Below are positions 24,261 to 37,424 of a DNA stretch of 64,000 bases, in pieces. Position 1 is the first letter of the stretch. Every line of letters begins with the position of its first letter. Source of the DNA: Glycine soja (Eukaryota; Streptophyta; Magnoliopsida; Fabales; Fabaceae); assembly GCF_004193775.1 (NCBI RefSeq), contig NC_041011.1:46879167-46943166 (forward strand), read 5' to 3'. The notes under the pieces are model-generated. The model was not told the DNA's origin. It saw only the letters and a program-made list of their open reading frames with translations, and did no database searches. The position numbers and the translations under genes are program-made.

Positions 24261-27200
24261 GTGGGGGGGACCCAAGTTGGTTGTTTTTATTTAGTTTTTG
24301 ATACTGAGATAAGGCACTACTAGGCTGTGCCTTTGAACAAATGCTGAATTGCCATTTGCATGCTATGATACATTCACATTTATACTGTTTGGTCGTGCAG
24401 AACATCTTATTTCCCAACCATTTCCTAATGAAATGAAAATGGAAGTCATCTCTCTCTCTTTATGTCAAAATCAGTGGCTTAGTGCTGTATGGGGCCATGG
24501 ATTTTCTTTCATGCAGATCAAAGATTGAAAATATTATCTTCAGCCGTTTGTTTTAAGTGAGAAATTATCTAATGCAATTATAACTGAATATACCATTAAA
24601 CACGCGGATCAATTGACGTATGATTATTTTAACTTAACAAGAGGTTCTAGATTCGAGTTCTGAATATACAGTTACGTTAAATATTTGGAGGGACAACTTT
24701 GTTGCTCTTAATAATCATACTCGACTATGACTATAACATGATTGTCTCCAATAAAAAATATTTGTTTTCTAGAAAAAAAAATTTATGATCTTTTATATAT
24801 GATTGACCAAATTAATATCATTATTTGTTGCACAAATGAGACAAAACCATCTGTGCTCCACATTTTCTGATCAAATTTTTCATGAATAAATCCGTTTCAT
24901 TCGAAACTGTCCACTAAATCTTATCCAACCTAATAAATTTTTTACACAAATAATTGTGGGGGTCGCATGGTTGTGCTATCACATATCAAGTTGCATGCTC
25001 AAACCTTAACTTTCATTAATAAATTCAATTTAATAATGTTATGTAAATACAAAAGAGAAATCAGAGTGTCTGTATGACTTAATTAGTGTAGACTTGTGGT
25101 GATTGTAGAAGTTAGGAAACTGAGAATTAAAGACTTGGATACATGTAGACCCACATGTATTATGGTATGAGTACCAAATCAACTGGCCTATAAAAGCTTT
25201 GGTTCTCCCTATTCCTATAGACTACAAAATATATTAATAGCATCCAAATGGATCACTTGGTCGATTTGGTCCATATAGCGATCAGCATCTTCATGAATCT
25301 TCTCAAGTTGAAAATAAGAAAAAGAATGCAAAAAAATATATGCTAATGGTAAAGAAAAAAAAATGAGCCTCAATATAGTCTGAATTCTTTAATATTAAGC
25401 ATCTTATCAATTTGTTGTCTGGAATCCAAAAATAGAAAACCTTGCAAGCCTCGACCAAAAAATATGCTGAAAAGGGACCTTGCTTATTTCTGAATACCAT
25501 CATGGTTCAATTGGTGGATCGCATGAAGGTTTATGTTCCCCCTTAGCCAATGCTACTGAATATTCTAAATGCTCTGCCTCTGATTTTACACTTCATATAC
25601 TAGGGATAAAATCCAATACTTTACATCTAAGCACTTTGTTCTTTATTATTGTTGGCAAATATTAAGGTTGCCTATAGTCAATATTAAATATTTTTTTAGA
25701 ACAACGAACACTACATAATCTTTAAAGTTAAAAAATTATTTACAAATCGAACGTGTCCATTAGTTTTGCTTCTTTTATGATTTAATTAAACTATTTATAT
25801 ACTAAAATATATGATGACTTATAGCATGTTTGCTTCCGCATTTCTACAAAATCGATTCACGAGAATGAGAGGTTAATCTAGCTTCTACGCATTTTAAACT
25901 ACGAACATGGAGAGAGAAGCTTGGATCCGCGTTTTTTAATCTTTTCCAAACACCCACTTAAACATTATTAATTTTAACTTTAAACAATTCAAATCGTTTC
26001 CATTACGTATTATTTTCCAATTATTATGTCAAATAATGATATAATCTGTTGTGGTAAATAATTATATTTCGGAGCAAATTTTTACAATAATTAGTGAAGC
26101 TTAAGTCATTTCTTAAAGTTATAGTCATTCGTATGATTGGAGGGCTTCAAGAGTGTAATTTCATTTTGACAAAATAGCATTGTCTGTTGAAGACTGTGTT
26201 GAGTGTGTCACGAAGAAGAAAAACCAAGAAGCATGAATAGTACGTTCACAAACTTTATAGTATTTGTATTTAAACTGAAAGAGGAGTGATAGCTATTAGC
26301 AATCACTTTTATGAAATCCTTCACGAACAAGGCATAGCACTCATTGGATGGGAACAATATTAATTCAGGACATGGGTAACAAATCATGAGTAGGTGAGGG
26401 GAAAAATAAAATAAAAGTGAAAAAACTGAATCACATGACACTTAAAATTCGTAAACCCATTTGTGTTACAATTTTCAATATTTTTACCAAGCTTAATTAA
26501 ATTTTTGTTCCTAACTCATGATTTTCTCCCTTTTTATTTATTTCAAATGAGTACTCCGTGAACCTTTTTCTATCACATAATCTGATAGGAATGGGCTAGA
26601 AAATCCCAAATAGTCTACAAGATTTAAATATTATCTTTTTATATAGTTTAGTTTTATTTTATATTTCCTAAAAATACTAGATAATACTACTTGTGGGGTT
26701 GATATTCTTTGTAAACCTCTATTATAGGGTATGTACTTTGTAAGGATAATCAATGAAAAATATTAATTTTATATTTATCTCTTAGTTTTTCTTAAATGAT
26801 AGGAGTAATGATAAACTAAAATATCTTGCGCTTATCATAATTTTGTAATTTTCTTTACAGTTGAAATTGTATAATATACTGGTCGATGCCAATTATTATT
26901 GCGGACCACAATTAATTCATCGATCCAAGTGAAGACAATAAGAACACTCCTCCGAAGTAGGAATATTTTTTCATGCTGAAAGCAAATTAACATACAACTA
27001 ATAATTAACCTGGTTTTGCAATTTGCATTGACTAAAGTTGGGTGAATGCGTCCTCTCAGTCTCATCTAAAGTTTTTTACAGCAAAGCCTGCATCATAATA
27101 ATGTTGATACCAGAAGCATTCGTTGGCATTTCAGTTTGCAGTACTTTGATTTTTTTAACTTAAATCCCTCAAATACAATGACTCATGCCAGTTATAACAA

Positions 27201-29284
27201 TGATTGATCCACATTCCATCACTCAATTACCTATTCTGATCCAATAATGATATGCAATTATTTCTTTTTAGGTTAAATTAAGTTAGACTTTCCCCTTTTA
27301 GTCCCAGTATGCAGATAAAGACTTCACATGACACAAAACTGTTCTTCATATGGAGTGGAGTAAATATGCTGCAAACTGCAATCATATTTTTACAGTAGAG
27401 TTTTTTTTTTTTTTTTTCTTTACACTGTTATGATCATTACATAAGGGGAAAAGCTATATATAACATTAACAGTATGTGATCATACAGAATATGCTTGTGA
27501 GGATTGCAAAGTAATTTGTGCAAGCATCTTGGTGTGATGAATCTTTCTTAAGAAACATGCATATTCAATAAAAGAGTAAAACATAAAATTAGTAGTTAAA
27601 ATAGTATGCATAGATCATTTTAATCTTTAAAATTATGAAAAACTGATTAAAAAAACTTATATGCACTTTGTTTAAGTACTTTCAGTATAATTTTTTATAT
27701 ATAGGAATTGGAGTTTCTCTTCGATAACTTCTTATTTTAATTTTCAATCACTGAATCAGATTTTCAGCTGTTTTTTAAAAGAAAAAAAGTTGTTTAAAAA
27801 TACATGCTATATAAAGATTAATGTGGATTATGATAATGATAATTTCAAGCTACTTAATAATTTTTTCTATTTTTTAAAAAGGAAGAAAGAAAAAGCATAT
27901 ATTATAGTCAATTATTACATACGAAGGGTCAAAGAGGACTCGATAATGCACTTGTTAGTATTTAAAGCAAAACCCTTAATTAAGTTAGCAGAATATTGAT
28001 TGAGTGGTTAAAAAAATAAAAGAAAAAAAAAGTCACTAATTTAATCTTTTACTAATAAAAAACTAACAAAATTAACAATTAAAATTTATCGATAAAAAAA
28101 TTATCATGAAAGTATAAGACCGACCCAAAGATAAAACAATTAAAATCTAAACTTTAGGCTGATCAACATATGTTATTAATTTTGTTAAAAGAAAAAAAAA
28201 AAAGTCACACATATTAACTAAAATACCTCACATGTTACTCTATTATTTATTGGAAAAAAAATCTCTCAATTATTACTTGCCTCAGTTTCTTTGGTCCGGC
28301 CCATGTGAGAGTATAAGCCTTTATGTGGAGAAATTAGAATCTAAAAGTTAGGATGGTGCATTTTGGTGGATGCTTAAGGCATAGGTGGTTCTGAGGTTCG
28401 CGAGTGGAAGCCGTACACTTAGGGTGTCTCCAGGTCCCCTCTTCTCACTACAGTATCATTAAGCACAAAGCACCCCACCCTTCTTTGTTTCTATATGCCT
28501 TTGCACGTTTCCCTGTCTTCTATTTCAATCACTTTCCTTTCTTAAATTTCCAATCAAGATAATTTCTACCTTCACACCAATTTGGACACTAGTTCTTCCT
28601 CATCCAAACATGGAGGGCACTCGCATTAATTACCTTGTACCTAATTGGGTAATGGTTCACTCTAATAAAAATGAATTCATATGTGATATAAAATCAAATT
28701 GTCTCAGTTAGAAATTAGAATGTAATTAAGATATAAAAAAAATAATACACACAATAAATCGTATATTTAATATTGTAAAATAAACACACAAATGATTGCT
28801 TCAAAATGATCCAAAAATTAAGTCCAAGACTATTATGTATTGTTGATTATATGTTTGTTCAGAATTAAATATTAGTGCGTTTATTTTAAAGAAATATATA
28901 ACTTTGAAATAGAACAAAAAATAAGGTAACTAATGACTATTGTCATAGTAAAATCTTCTAATCGAGCAACTGAGAACAATATAAGGACTAATGTGCAAAA
29001 TGATTTTAATGGGTAAAAATTTAAAAATGGTAACAAAAGCCGCATGTGATGAATCCTCGTTATTCAATATTTAGTTAATAAATCTAACAGAAATTATTTA
29101 TTTGTCTACCGTAAACTTGATAAATCACTTGTCCATCGTGGTCATGAAAAAAACATTTTGGGTAAATGATGAAGAGAGAAAAGAGAATTAGAGAGATATA
29201 AAGATGGAAAAAAAAAAAAAAGTGCCGATAGAGAAGTAATTGAGATGAGTGGTTTCCAAAGGAATGTTGGGTCTACGAGTGTGC

Positions 29285-29455
29285 TTATATATTGTTGAAT
29301 TCTGGAGTATTCTCACTGCCCTGGAATTTGCTTGGCTGAAAGGTATTCATAGACTGGATTGAGAGTGATTCCCTTGCAGCAAATTCGGCTTGCTATTAAT
29401 GGCTGTCCTAATCAGCACTCTTGGATTAACACGTGTTCACACGCTCCCTTATAAT
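29285..29455 (+). pseudogene. Degenerate LINE RNase H fragment
   Basis: Read in three frames, the stretch gives VEFWSILTALEFAWLKG, then ESDSLAA, then IRLAINGCPNQHSWINTC. This follows the plant LINE RNase H pattern: an acidic helix, then an ESD active-site acidic motif, then the linker to the last helix. At least two frameshifts break it. It is too short to define element borders. Confidence 0.55.
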
Positions 29456-30385
29456 CTTCCCTCTGCGTTTTGTTCATCATCTTGCAGTTTCTTCTATTTT
29501 ATTTAATTATTTTGAAATTGTCCCACTTTTTTTTATCATGATATTACGCTACTTTTCATTAAAAATATGATTAATTTTTGTCAAAAATTAAAAACACAGG
29601 ATACATATATTGAATAAATATTTTTCTTTTAATATAATTTATTTCATATTTAAGATTAACTAAAATTTTAATCTTGAATCACTTAATTAAAAAACATAAA
29701 TTATTATCAAATTATGTCAATTATTAATTATAATATCACATTTCCTTTTTAGTTAAGGCTCTATTACCTTGAAGAAAAAGAAAATAAAAAAAAAGAAGAA
29801 ATAAACATAAAATAAGATATGATTCACACTTTTATATTTTATTGTATTTTTTTTCTTTTTCTTTCCAATCAACGGAAGAACGGTACCTAAGTTTCGGTTT
29901 ATTTTGTGGCATGTATTTGCTTTGTTTTTTTTTTTTTTGGTCAACAGTATTGGCATGTATCTGTTACGTTTCTTTCTAGCATATTTTCGGTTTAATTTGG
30001 ACCTTTGGCCTTAACCAAAAACAATAAAAGGAGAAGTAATTGAGAGATTCCAAATTCGAAAAGTATAGCCGAAAGACATAGGCTCAAATTATTTTATAAA
30101 AAAAGTACGGACTAATTTTAACCATTTTTTTTATTTAAAAAAAAAAGTCATTTCTATTTGTGGATGTGCGTGAGAAATGGTAGGTGCAATAACTAGTAAA
30201 TACACTATTATGTTGATCGGTTTTCTTAAATTAATAAGAAGTTTTTAAACAGTGTTTCCTTTCGTTATTTCTTGATCCATGTCATAGAATGGGATAGTAA
30301 CTTTTATCTTAATTACCGTAATTTTCTGATAAAAAAATATACTTCTATGTACTTTTTTTCAGTTACATGCATGTTATCATGCCAT

Positions 30386-30388
<3 letters not shown>

Positions 30389-30429
<41 letters not shown>

Positions 30430-30430
30430 G
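30389..30430. repeat. Compound (CA)n(TA)n microsatellite
   Basis: About 8 CA units run directly into about 12 TA units. Confidence 0.9.
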
Positions 30431-31338
30431 GAACCGACCCATAAATGGGTTTCATGCCAATCATATGGACCGCGATGATCCTGCTAATGTAAAAAAGAAA
30501 AATATAATAAGAGGGAAAATTTATGTGTGATGGTAAGGAAGATTTGGTCTCAATGGATACACCAGCCCAATATGGCAGCATACTATTTGTAATATAGCCC
30601 TTCGAGTTAATTGCATGCTCAATCTTGCCACGAAAATATAGAGAGAATTAAGGCTTTTGTACTTATTTCTTGAGGATATACTAAGGGAGCATAGTTAAGT
30701 CGGTTAGTATGAATAAGTTGAAATTTTTTTGATATTTAAGTTGATCTGTACCGATAAAAAAACATATAAGTTTGAAGGTAAAGCCTATTTGAAATAAATA
30801 AAAATTAAAGAGCTTAATTTAATAACTTAAGTTTAATGAAATAAATTAAAAGTGCATAAAAAAGGTCATGGCCTATTTCCATATATAAGCTCAGATCAAC
30901 TCTTTAATACCCTTAAATAATTCATGTTTGGAGAAGGTCGGCTATGAGGAAATTATGTAGAAAACATACACAGTACCCAAAATTGGTATCCTAATTAAGA
31001 TGTTGTCTATTCAAATCAACAAGTTCAGATATTAAGGACTAACTATTTTATTTTTACCAAATTTATCATTCTAAACTTCTATTGACATATTTAACAAGAA
31101 TTTAAATACGACATTAAGCTTACTAATTAATTTTTCCAAAGTTTGTGACAGTATAGTTGCAAATGAGAAGCTCTCATTCATATTTTTCCATTACTGCAGA
31201 AGTACAACTAGCTAGGGCCATTACACAATGGTTCCTTATCACCAAAAAAGACCTCTAGGAACAAGAAACAAGGGCTTATCAATTATTCATGACCACAACA
31301 TATACAACACACATACACTATCGACCCAGTTACGTACA

Positions 31339-32992
31339 TTACATTTCTATCAAAGTTTCGACCACGTCTTGCACCACAGAAGTCAAGAGGGACTTGTTAT
31401 TGGCATTTCTAACGGAGCAATTGGCACGAATCTCCCCTTGATTCCCCGTGAGCACATTAAGCTGACCCATCTTGAGCATAGCGAACACAAACTTGTCAAA
31501 GAAGAGGCTCTGGTTAACGGCAAAGTCGGTGACAATGCCCTTAGTCCTCGTATTAGTGTAAAGGTCTTGGTCGGAGGTGAAGAGGCCCTGGCGGTTCATG
31601 AGGTCAACGTAGTACTTGTTGTCGAAGGTGTTGGGGGATCGGATGTCAAGAACGGTGGTGTTGTCGGTGTTGGCGGCGGGGCACGTGCGTCTGAGGTTGT
31701 TGCCGAAGGTCTTGTCCATGACGGGGTCTTGGGTGGGGTAGAGCCTGTTGGTGAAGGAACCGCAGTGGCTGATGCCTATGGTGTGGCCACCTGAGAGGGC
31801 TACGACATCGGTTGGGTCGAGGTTTTTGGTGGCGAGGGAGCTTAGGATGGTTGAGGCGTTGCTTGAAGGTGGTGGAAGGTTGTCCAATGTCACTTGTCTT
31901 GTGGCAAAGGTTAGCCCGTCTCTCCTTCCCAAAGGAATCTCATAGTCTGGTCCTCCTGACTGTTTTTATCAAATTCTTTAATTGTTTTTAATTATGTAAG
32001 ATACTTCACAAGTTCCTTATAACCATAACTGAATCAATTCACTGTCAAAAAGTTTCTACAAAATTTTAACCTATAACCAAATAATTATTTGTACTTACAA
32101 GGAAAACAGCATCTCGTGCAGTGAGGGCAGTGATGTCGGAGCAGGAGACCACTCTTCCACAGCTCTTCTCTAAAAGACCACGAAGGTTTTCGATTATCTT
32201 AAAGGCCTCAGGTCTCAAAGTCAAGTTTGGTGGTGCTTCTTTCTCACCCGGCCCACTTGCTGATCCATCCAATAACACTGACCCATCACAACCCTACATG
32301 TTTCAATTTTTTTATCCATCCACGTTAATTAATTACCAGCCATAGTCATCAATGCATATGTCAGAATATTTGTTACTCCAAATTAATATTTGTATTATGT
32401 TTTCAATAATTGTGTTCTAATTTGGCCTAATGATAATTAAGAGACAGATTCAATTTGATTTGCTTGATCATCATTTATATAATGATTGCTTTGTTAACTT
32501 TTCGTACTTTAAAAAAATGTTTAGTGATGCTATTGTGCATGAGTACTAGAAGTCTTACGAGTGTTTGTTATTCGCTACTGCTGCTCATTCTGTAAACTAC
32601 CCAAGTTAATTATAAGCATAAGTATCAAGTTTGGGTAGTAGAAAAAAATTGTAATAATTAATTGTATATTATATAGATGTTTTTACTGATAAGAGTGATC
32701 GAGCTCCTAGCTTGGCTATTTAGTTAATTATTATTACCTGAACAAAGCAGTCATGGAAGTGAAGGCGAAGCAAGCCAGCAGCTTGAGCAATGTCCTTGTT
32801 GAAGACCTTTTTGAGCTCTGATCTAACGATAGATTTAAGCTTAGGACAGCTTTTGTCGTAGAAGTTATATGATAGCCCCTTCGCTGTGGGAGGCTTGGCT
32901 TGTGCCTCACACACTTTGATATTGTAAACAGAAAGAAAGATGCAGATGAGAAGAAAGCTGAAAATAGCACTCCTACAAGAAATAGAAGCCAG
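31339..32992 (-). CDS. Class III peroxidase, peroxidase-12-like, with CTG at the start position
   Basis: Exons 32738-32992, 32099-32293 and 31339-31959 give 356 residues. A hydrophobic signal peptide (SAIFSFLLICIFLSV) ends near CEAQA, so the enzyme is secreted. Distal motif LLRLHFHDCF (Arg about 76, His about 80), GCDGSVLLDG, VVSCSDI, and proximal haem-ligand motif VVALSGGHTIG (His about 209) are all present, as are the structural Cys residues. Class III peroxidases oxidise phenolics with H2O2 in the cell wall. Oddity: the expected start reads CTG-GCT-TCT (LASISCRS). An in-frame stop lies 16 codons upstream and exon 1 has no in-frame ATG. A and G at -3 and +4 would favour CUG initiation. Everything else is intact, so this is a recent start loss, a non-AUG start or a sequence error. 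Paralogue of the gene at 39251-41667. Confidence 0.85.
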
Positions 32993-33046
32993 GATGATAT
33001 CAAAGTGGAAAAGGTAATGAATTTAGATGTACCTAGGCATCTCTAG

Positions 33047-33054
33047 TATTTAAA
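33047..33054 (-). promoter_or_regulatory. TATA-like box of the first peroxidase gene
   Basis: TTTAAATA on the minus strand predicts a transcript start near 33022, about 30 nt before the CTG codon at 32990-32992. The only nearby upstream ATG (33038-33040) would fall outside that transcript, and its frame closes after five codons. Confidence 0.45.
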
Positions 33055-35810
33055 GATAAGGAGTGCCTTTCAACCTGGACTAGTGAATCAGAATATTATA
33101 TTGGATCAAGTGAATATATTCGTTAATGTTTTTAGTAGTTTAGCGTGTTTAATAATATAAAGGTTAAATTAAAAAAATTTCTCTTAATTTTTTGAATTCA
33201 ATATTTTTTATTCTTCTTATTTTTAATTATAATATTTCATCGTCCTAATTTTATAAATTTAGGATTCTGATCTTCTTAATAAATTATTAACTAATAATTA
33301 TAATTAATAGAATTATTAAATTAATTATAAATAAATAATTATTAAAAATTTAATTAAAAATTAATAATCTTTAATCAAAATTATTAAAGTTTTTAATATA
33401 ATAACTCATAGATTTTATTATTTTTTTTAATAGTTAATAGTTTTAAATTAATTTATAATTAAATTTATAGCTTTATTAATTACAATTATCAATTAATAAA
33501 AATTGTCAAATTTTAAAATTAAAGCAACTAAATATTATAATTAGAAAAATAAAAATCATAAATTGAAAAAATTAGGAAACAAGAAAGTAATCTAGCCTAA
33601 TATAAATTGAGTTGGGGAAATTAACATGCATTATTGTTAAGAGAATTATAAGCAGCCGTGTGTGGTAGGTTCAAGTACATCTCTGGTGCAGGCTGCGGAA
33701 AATAAATAATTAGACATGAATGACAATGGTAGGTGGTTGAAGGAGCATTAAAGTTTATGAATTGGATTTGATGTAGGTAGGTCATTGTCATTGAATAAAA
33801 CCCAATGTGTCAAGATAAGGAGAAGGTCACGTGTTGAGTACGAGGGTAATTAGGTTACTGCTTTTAATTAATGCAAGTGGGCGGCAACATCTTGAATTTT
33901 AATAATACTACTGTTAAGAGGGGCAGAGGACAGAGGTGGCTGCTGTATTTCAGTAACGTGGAAACTGGAATAAGTTCAGTTCAATTTTGATGCCTGCTTA
34001 ATCCTCTTTGTTTTTTGCCACCATAGACATAAGAATTTTCTCTATGCCACGGTGATGCGGGAAATTTGAACTTAATTCATGCAAATTTCTTTAAAGTTTA
34101 AACTCTTCATTCTTCAATATTACTATTATGGCTAAATTACTTTTTTATTCTTCTAATTTTCTAAATTCATAATTTTTATCTAAATTTATGATTTTGATCT
34201 TTTTTATTTTTAATTGTAACCTTTTAGTCTTTTGAGCTTTACAATTTGATTATTTTGGTATACTTCATAGATGATTAACGGATAATTGTAACTAATAGAA
34301 TTATAAAGATAATTATAAATTATTAACTATTAAAGACTTTAATAAAATTTAATAATTCTGATTAAAGATTATTAGTTTTTTGTTGAATTTAATAATTATA
34401 TAACCTTTTTCTTTTTAGGTATCGAATTTAAAAGATAAACCACTCATTAATGATCGGATTAATTCGCACCTTTTTTCCCTTGAATAATGTTTATACTAAG
34501 ATTTGAACATATCACTTCAAGTATACTACCTAATCTCTCATTATTAAGCTGATTCTACGGTTCATTTATTTTAAAGCAATATTGAACTTATTTTATCGTC
34601 AACATTGACAGTCAGTACTCTCCAATCATTTCTTAACATTTATTAGATTTTGGTAGTTATTCATGTTAATCTATTATTAACCAGAGGTGAGGTATATATA
34701 TATATATGTATATATATATATTCATATCGTATTAGTAGCATGAATTATCTACCAACATAAATCATAAAAATTGTTGGTCGGTCATGCATAAGCACAAATA
34801 TTTTTTGAAATTCACAAATCGATTATGAAAGTTAACGTTTGATCTGTTAATTAAAAGTTAAAAATGGTTTGCTTTTATTCATTGGTAACATCATTTATTA
34901 TTTGTAAAAATAAAATAAAATGATATGGTACAATTTTAGTATCCATATCCTCTGTTTGAACTATGGAAGAATCATACATATTGTTTATGAAAGCTTTTCT
35001 GGCCATTATGAATGATCTGTACAATGATCAATCGGAGTCGTATCAGGTTATGTATAATTTTAATTTTCCGACACGTTGTCCTTCCATCCACTGAACTTCT
35101 AAAACCAACGTGCAGGATTTTTCAAACTTTTGAAAATCTCAGCCAACAAAAGCATACTGACTCTTATCTTTTTCTAAATCCGTCCCACCTCTACCTTATA
35201 TTGTCTTTCACTTTTTCTTTTTCCTTCTATCAGATCAGCGTAATAGACCAGCACAGCACTTAAGATATATGTTAGGAATATTGAAGTAAGTCTATTATAT
35301 ATTTAGGTTAAAGTTAAGAAACTTAATTTTGGAGTAGTTTTATTTTGTAAATTGAATTTGTACGTAAAAGAAATTTTGGTCTTGTTTTTATAAAGATTTA
35401 GTTTCAGGTAAAATATAAATATGTAAATATACTTTTAAGAATAATAAAATATGTGATAAAACTGGATTTATTTTTCAAATTGGGTTTGAAGTGCTGCAAA
35501 TTAACAAAAAATCAAACATGTTCTAATTCATTTCTCTACGAGAAATTACTTTCATACAATAAAATTGGACCAAAAAATTATACAATAATAAGAGAAATAA
35601 AACAGAAAAATAAATAATATTGAATAACATAAACTATGTGATAAAAATAGTTATCAAAATGTGTTATATAAATAATATAAGTCTTTTTATAATACCGAAG
35701 TTTTTTTTTATCTGCCAAGATACATATTCCATGTAAAAAAAAGTCAAATAAAAAAAACATTGGCCATTATCAAAAGGACAAAATACAATATGATTTCAAT
35801 ATACACAATT

Positions 35811-35874
35811 ATATATGAATTACTTCATCACTAATTTATATAATATTATATATGAATTACTTCATCACTAATTT
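35811..35874. repeat. Short tandem duplication
   Basis: ATATATGAATTACTTCATCA plus seven further bases occurs at 35811 and again 37 bp later at 35848. Probably replication slippage or a local duplication. Confidence 0.8.
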
Positions 35875-36038
35875 TATTTTATTTTTTTATAGTGACAGAA
35901 AGCAAAAGATGATAAAGACTCAACCATGACAACAGGCTATAACCCACAGACCACGACAACGTTAGCTTGAATATCGGCCCAGCATTATTAGGGTCGCGTT
36001 ACAAATTACCCAGGCTCCTTAGTCAACAGGCTATATCC

Positions 36039-36140
36039 TTAATCTCTTTCTTTTTTATAAAAAAGTCTAGTGTACACCAGTGTCCGCTGATTATTGCTAA
36101 TTACACAAGACTTTTTTAAAAAAGAAAAGAAAGAGATTAA
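36039..36140. repeat. Hairpin-forming inverted repeat (fold-back)
   Basis: The left arm 36039-36074 starts TTAATCTCTTTC and ends AAAAAGTCTAGTGTA. The right arm 36102-36140 is its near-perfect complement, with one small indel. The loop is 27 nt. The size fits a small MITE or a transcribed hairpin; no known miRNA sequence was recognised in it. Confidence 0.7.
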
Positions 36141-37424
36141 CTACACTTGACTTAGGTAATTGAAGTTTGTGACTTTTGTTTGATAAAAAGTATTGACATT
36201 TAATATGAGAAAGGAAATGGAAATGTTGTTGGACTTCAAGGCATGGGTTGAGATAATTGGATGCAAGTTTGTGTCATTGAATTTGATAAGTTAAGTAATT
36301 GTATTAAACTCAATGAGAGATCATCGAATGGGATGTGAGTAAGGATACTCATTTTTATAATTTTACTTTCCTTATATATTTTAAATAAATTATATATTAA
36401 TTTTTTAATTATATTTTAATTCACATAATATATAAATATAATGAATAATAAAGAAATGTAAGTTAAAAAATTAAGAATTCAATTATATTTTTTAGTTAAA
36501 TGTATATTTTTAAGTTTATTTTTAATTATTTAACTATTAAGCTAATTGATTTATATTTTCAAAAATTATAACAATAAAATCTTTAATGTATATTGTGTAT
36601 ATATATGTTGTGACAAAAAAATTATAAAAAAAATATAATTGTGACGGATACATATATAGGTATAATTTGACACCCATCACATTTTTCGCTTAAACAGGTC
36701 GGGTAATATATGTAACTGTACCCATATCCATCAAAATGGATATTCTTTGACAAAATTGGGGTAGGTTTGGGGGTATATTCACCGATAGAAGGTTATTTGC
36801 CATACCTAGATGTGAGAGTAGTAGAAATGAAAAAATTTAGAGTAAATTACGCTCGCACTCTCTGTGTTTTTTTCAAATTACACCTAACACTCCTCATTTT
36901 TGCATCTTACAAAAAAAATCTTAATTGTTTAGCTCACATTACATCCGGACCCCCTATTTCCTAAACACCTTTTAATAATTTAACAAAAAATAGATACATG
37001 TTAGTCACATGACTTTTAATGAAATTTTATGTCTAAAATACCTTCATCTTCTTCCTCACACTCACACCCCTGTATTTTTTTAAAAAATTGCACCTGAGAC
37101 CCTCTTCTTTTGCACTTTACAAAAAACTCCTTAATTATTTAATTCATATTACACCGAGACCACCTCTCTCCTAAACATCATTTAATAATTTAACAAAAAG
37201 TAGACACATGTTGATCACATGAATTTTAATGAAAATTTATGTCTAAAATACCCTCATCTTTTTCCTCTTAGCTCCATAAAAGACATGACACAATTTTTAA
37301 CCTGAAAATATTTTAACACTTTTTCTTCTTCTTTTTTTTTTCTCTAGTTGAACAGGAATCCAACTTTTTATTGGACATAAACACACCTTGTTGGTACACA
37401 TGTGTTAACACCCTTCCTTCTTCT

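Larger units (their letters stand above)
24261..31200. other. Long AT-rich intergenic region
   Basis: About 7 kb without a recognisable gene. Near 25210-25620 the minus strand has short coding-like pieces (KSEAEHLEYSVALAKG; KIHEDADRYMDQIDQVI) separated by stops, perhaps a decayed gene or transposon. Near 24640-24660 the tRNA-like string AGATTCGAGTTCTG suggests a SINE scrap. The stretch 28290-28640 is less AT-rich and CT-rich, without an ORF. A LINE RNase H scrap lies at about 29285-29455 and a microsatellite at 30389-30430. Confidence 0.5.

Noticed and set aside
25210..25620. Coding-like pieces on the minus strand (KSEAEHLEYSVALAKG, KIHEDADRYMDQIDQVI)
   Set aside because: Interrupted by many stops and not assignable to a family; could be a decayed gene but evidence is too thin for a feature.
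31228..31794. 188-codon plus-strand ORF over the first peroxidase
   Set aside because: It is antisense to the third peroxidase exon, has low-complexity Gly/Val composition, and matches no domain; it is a shadow.
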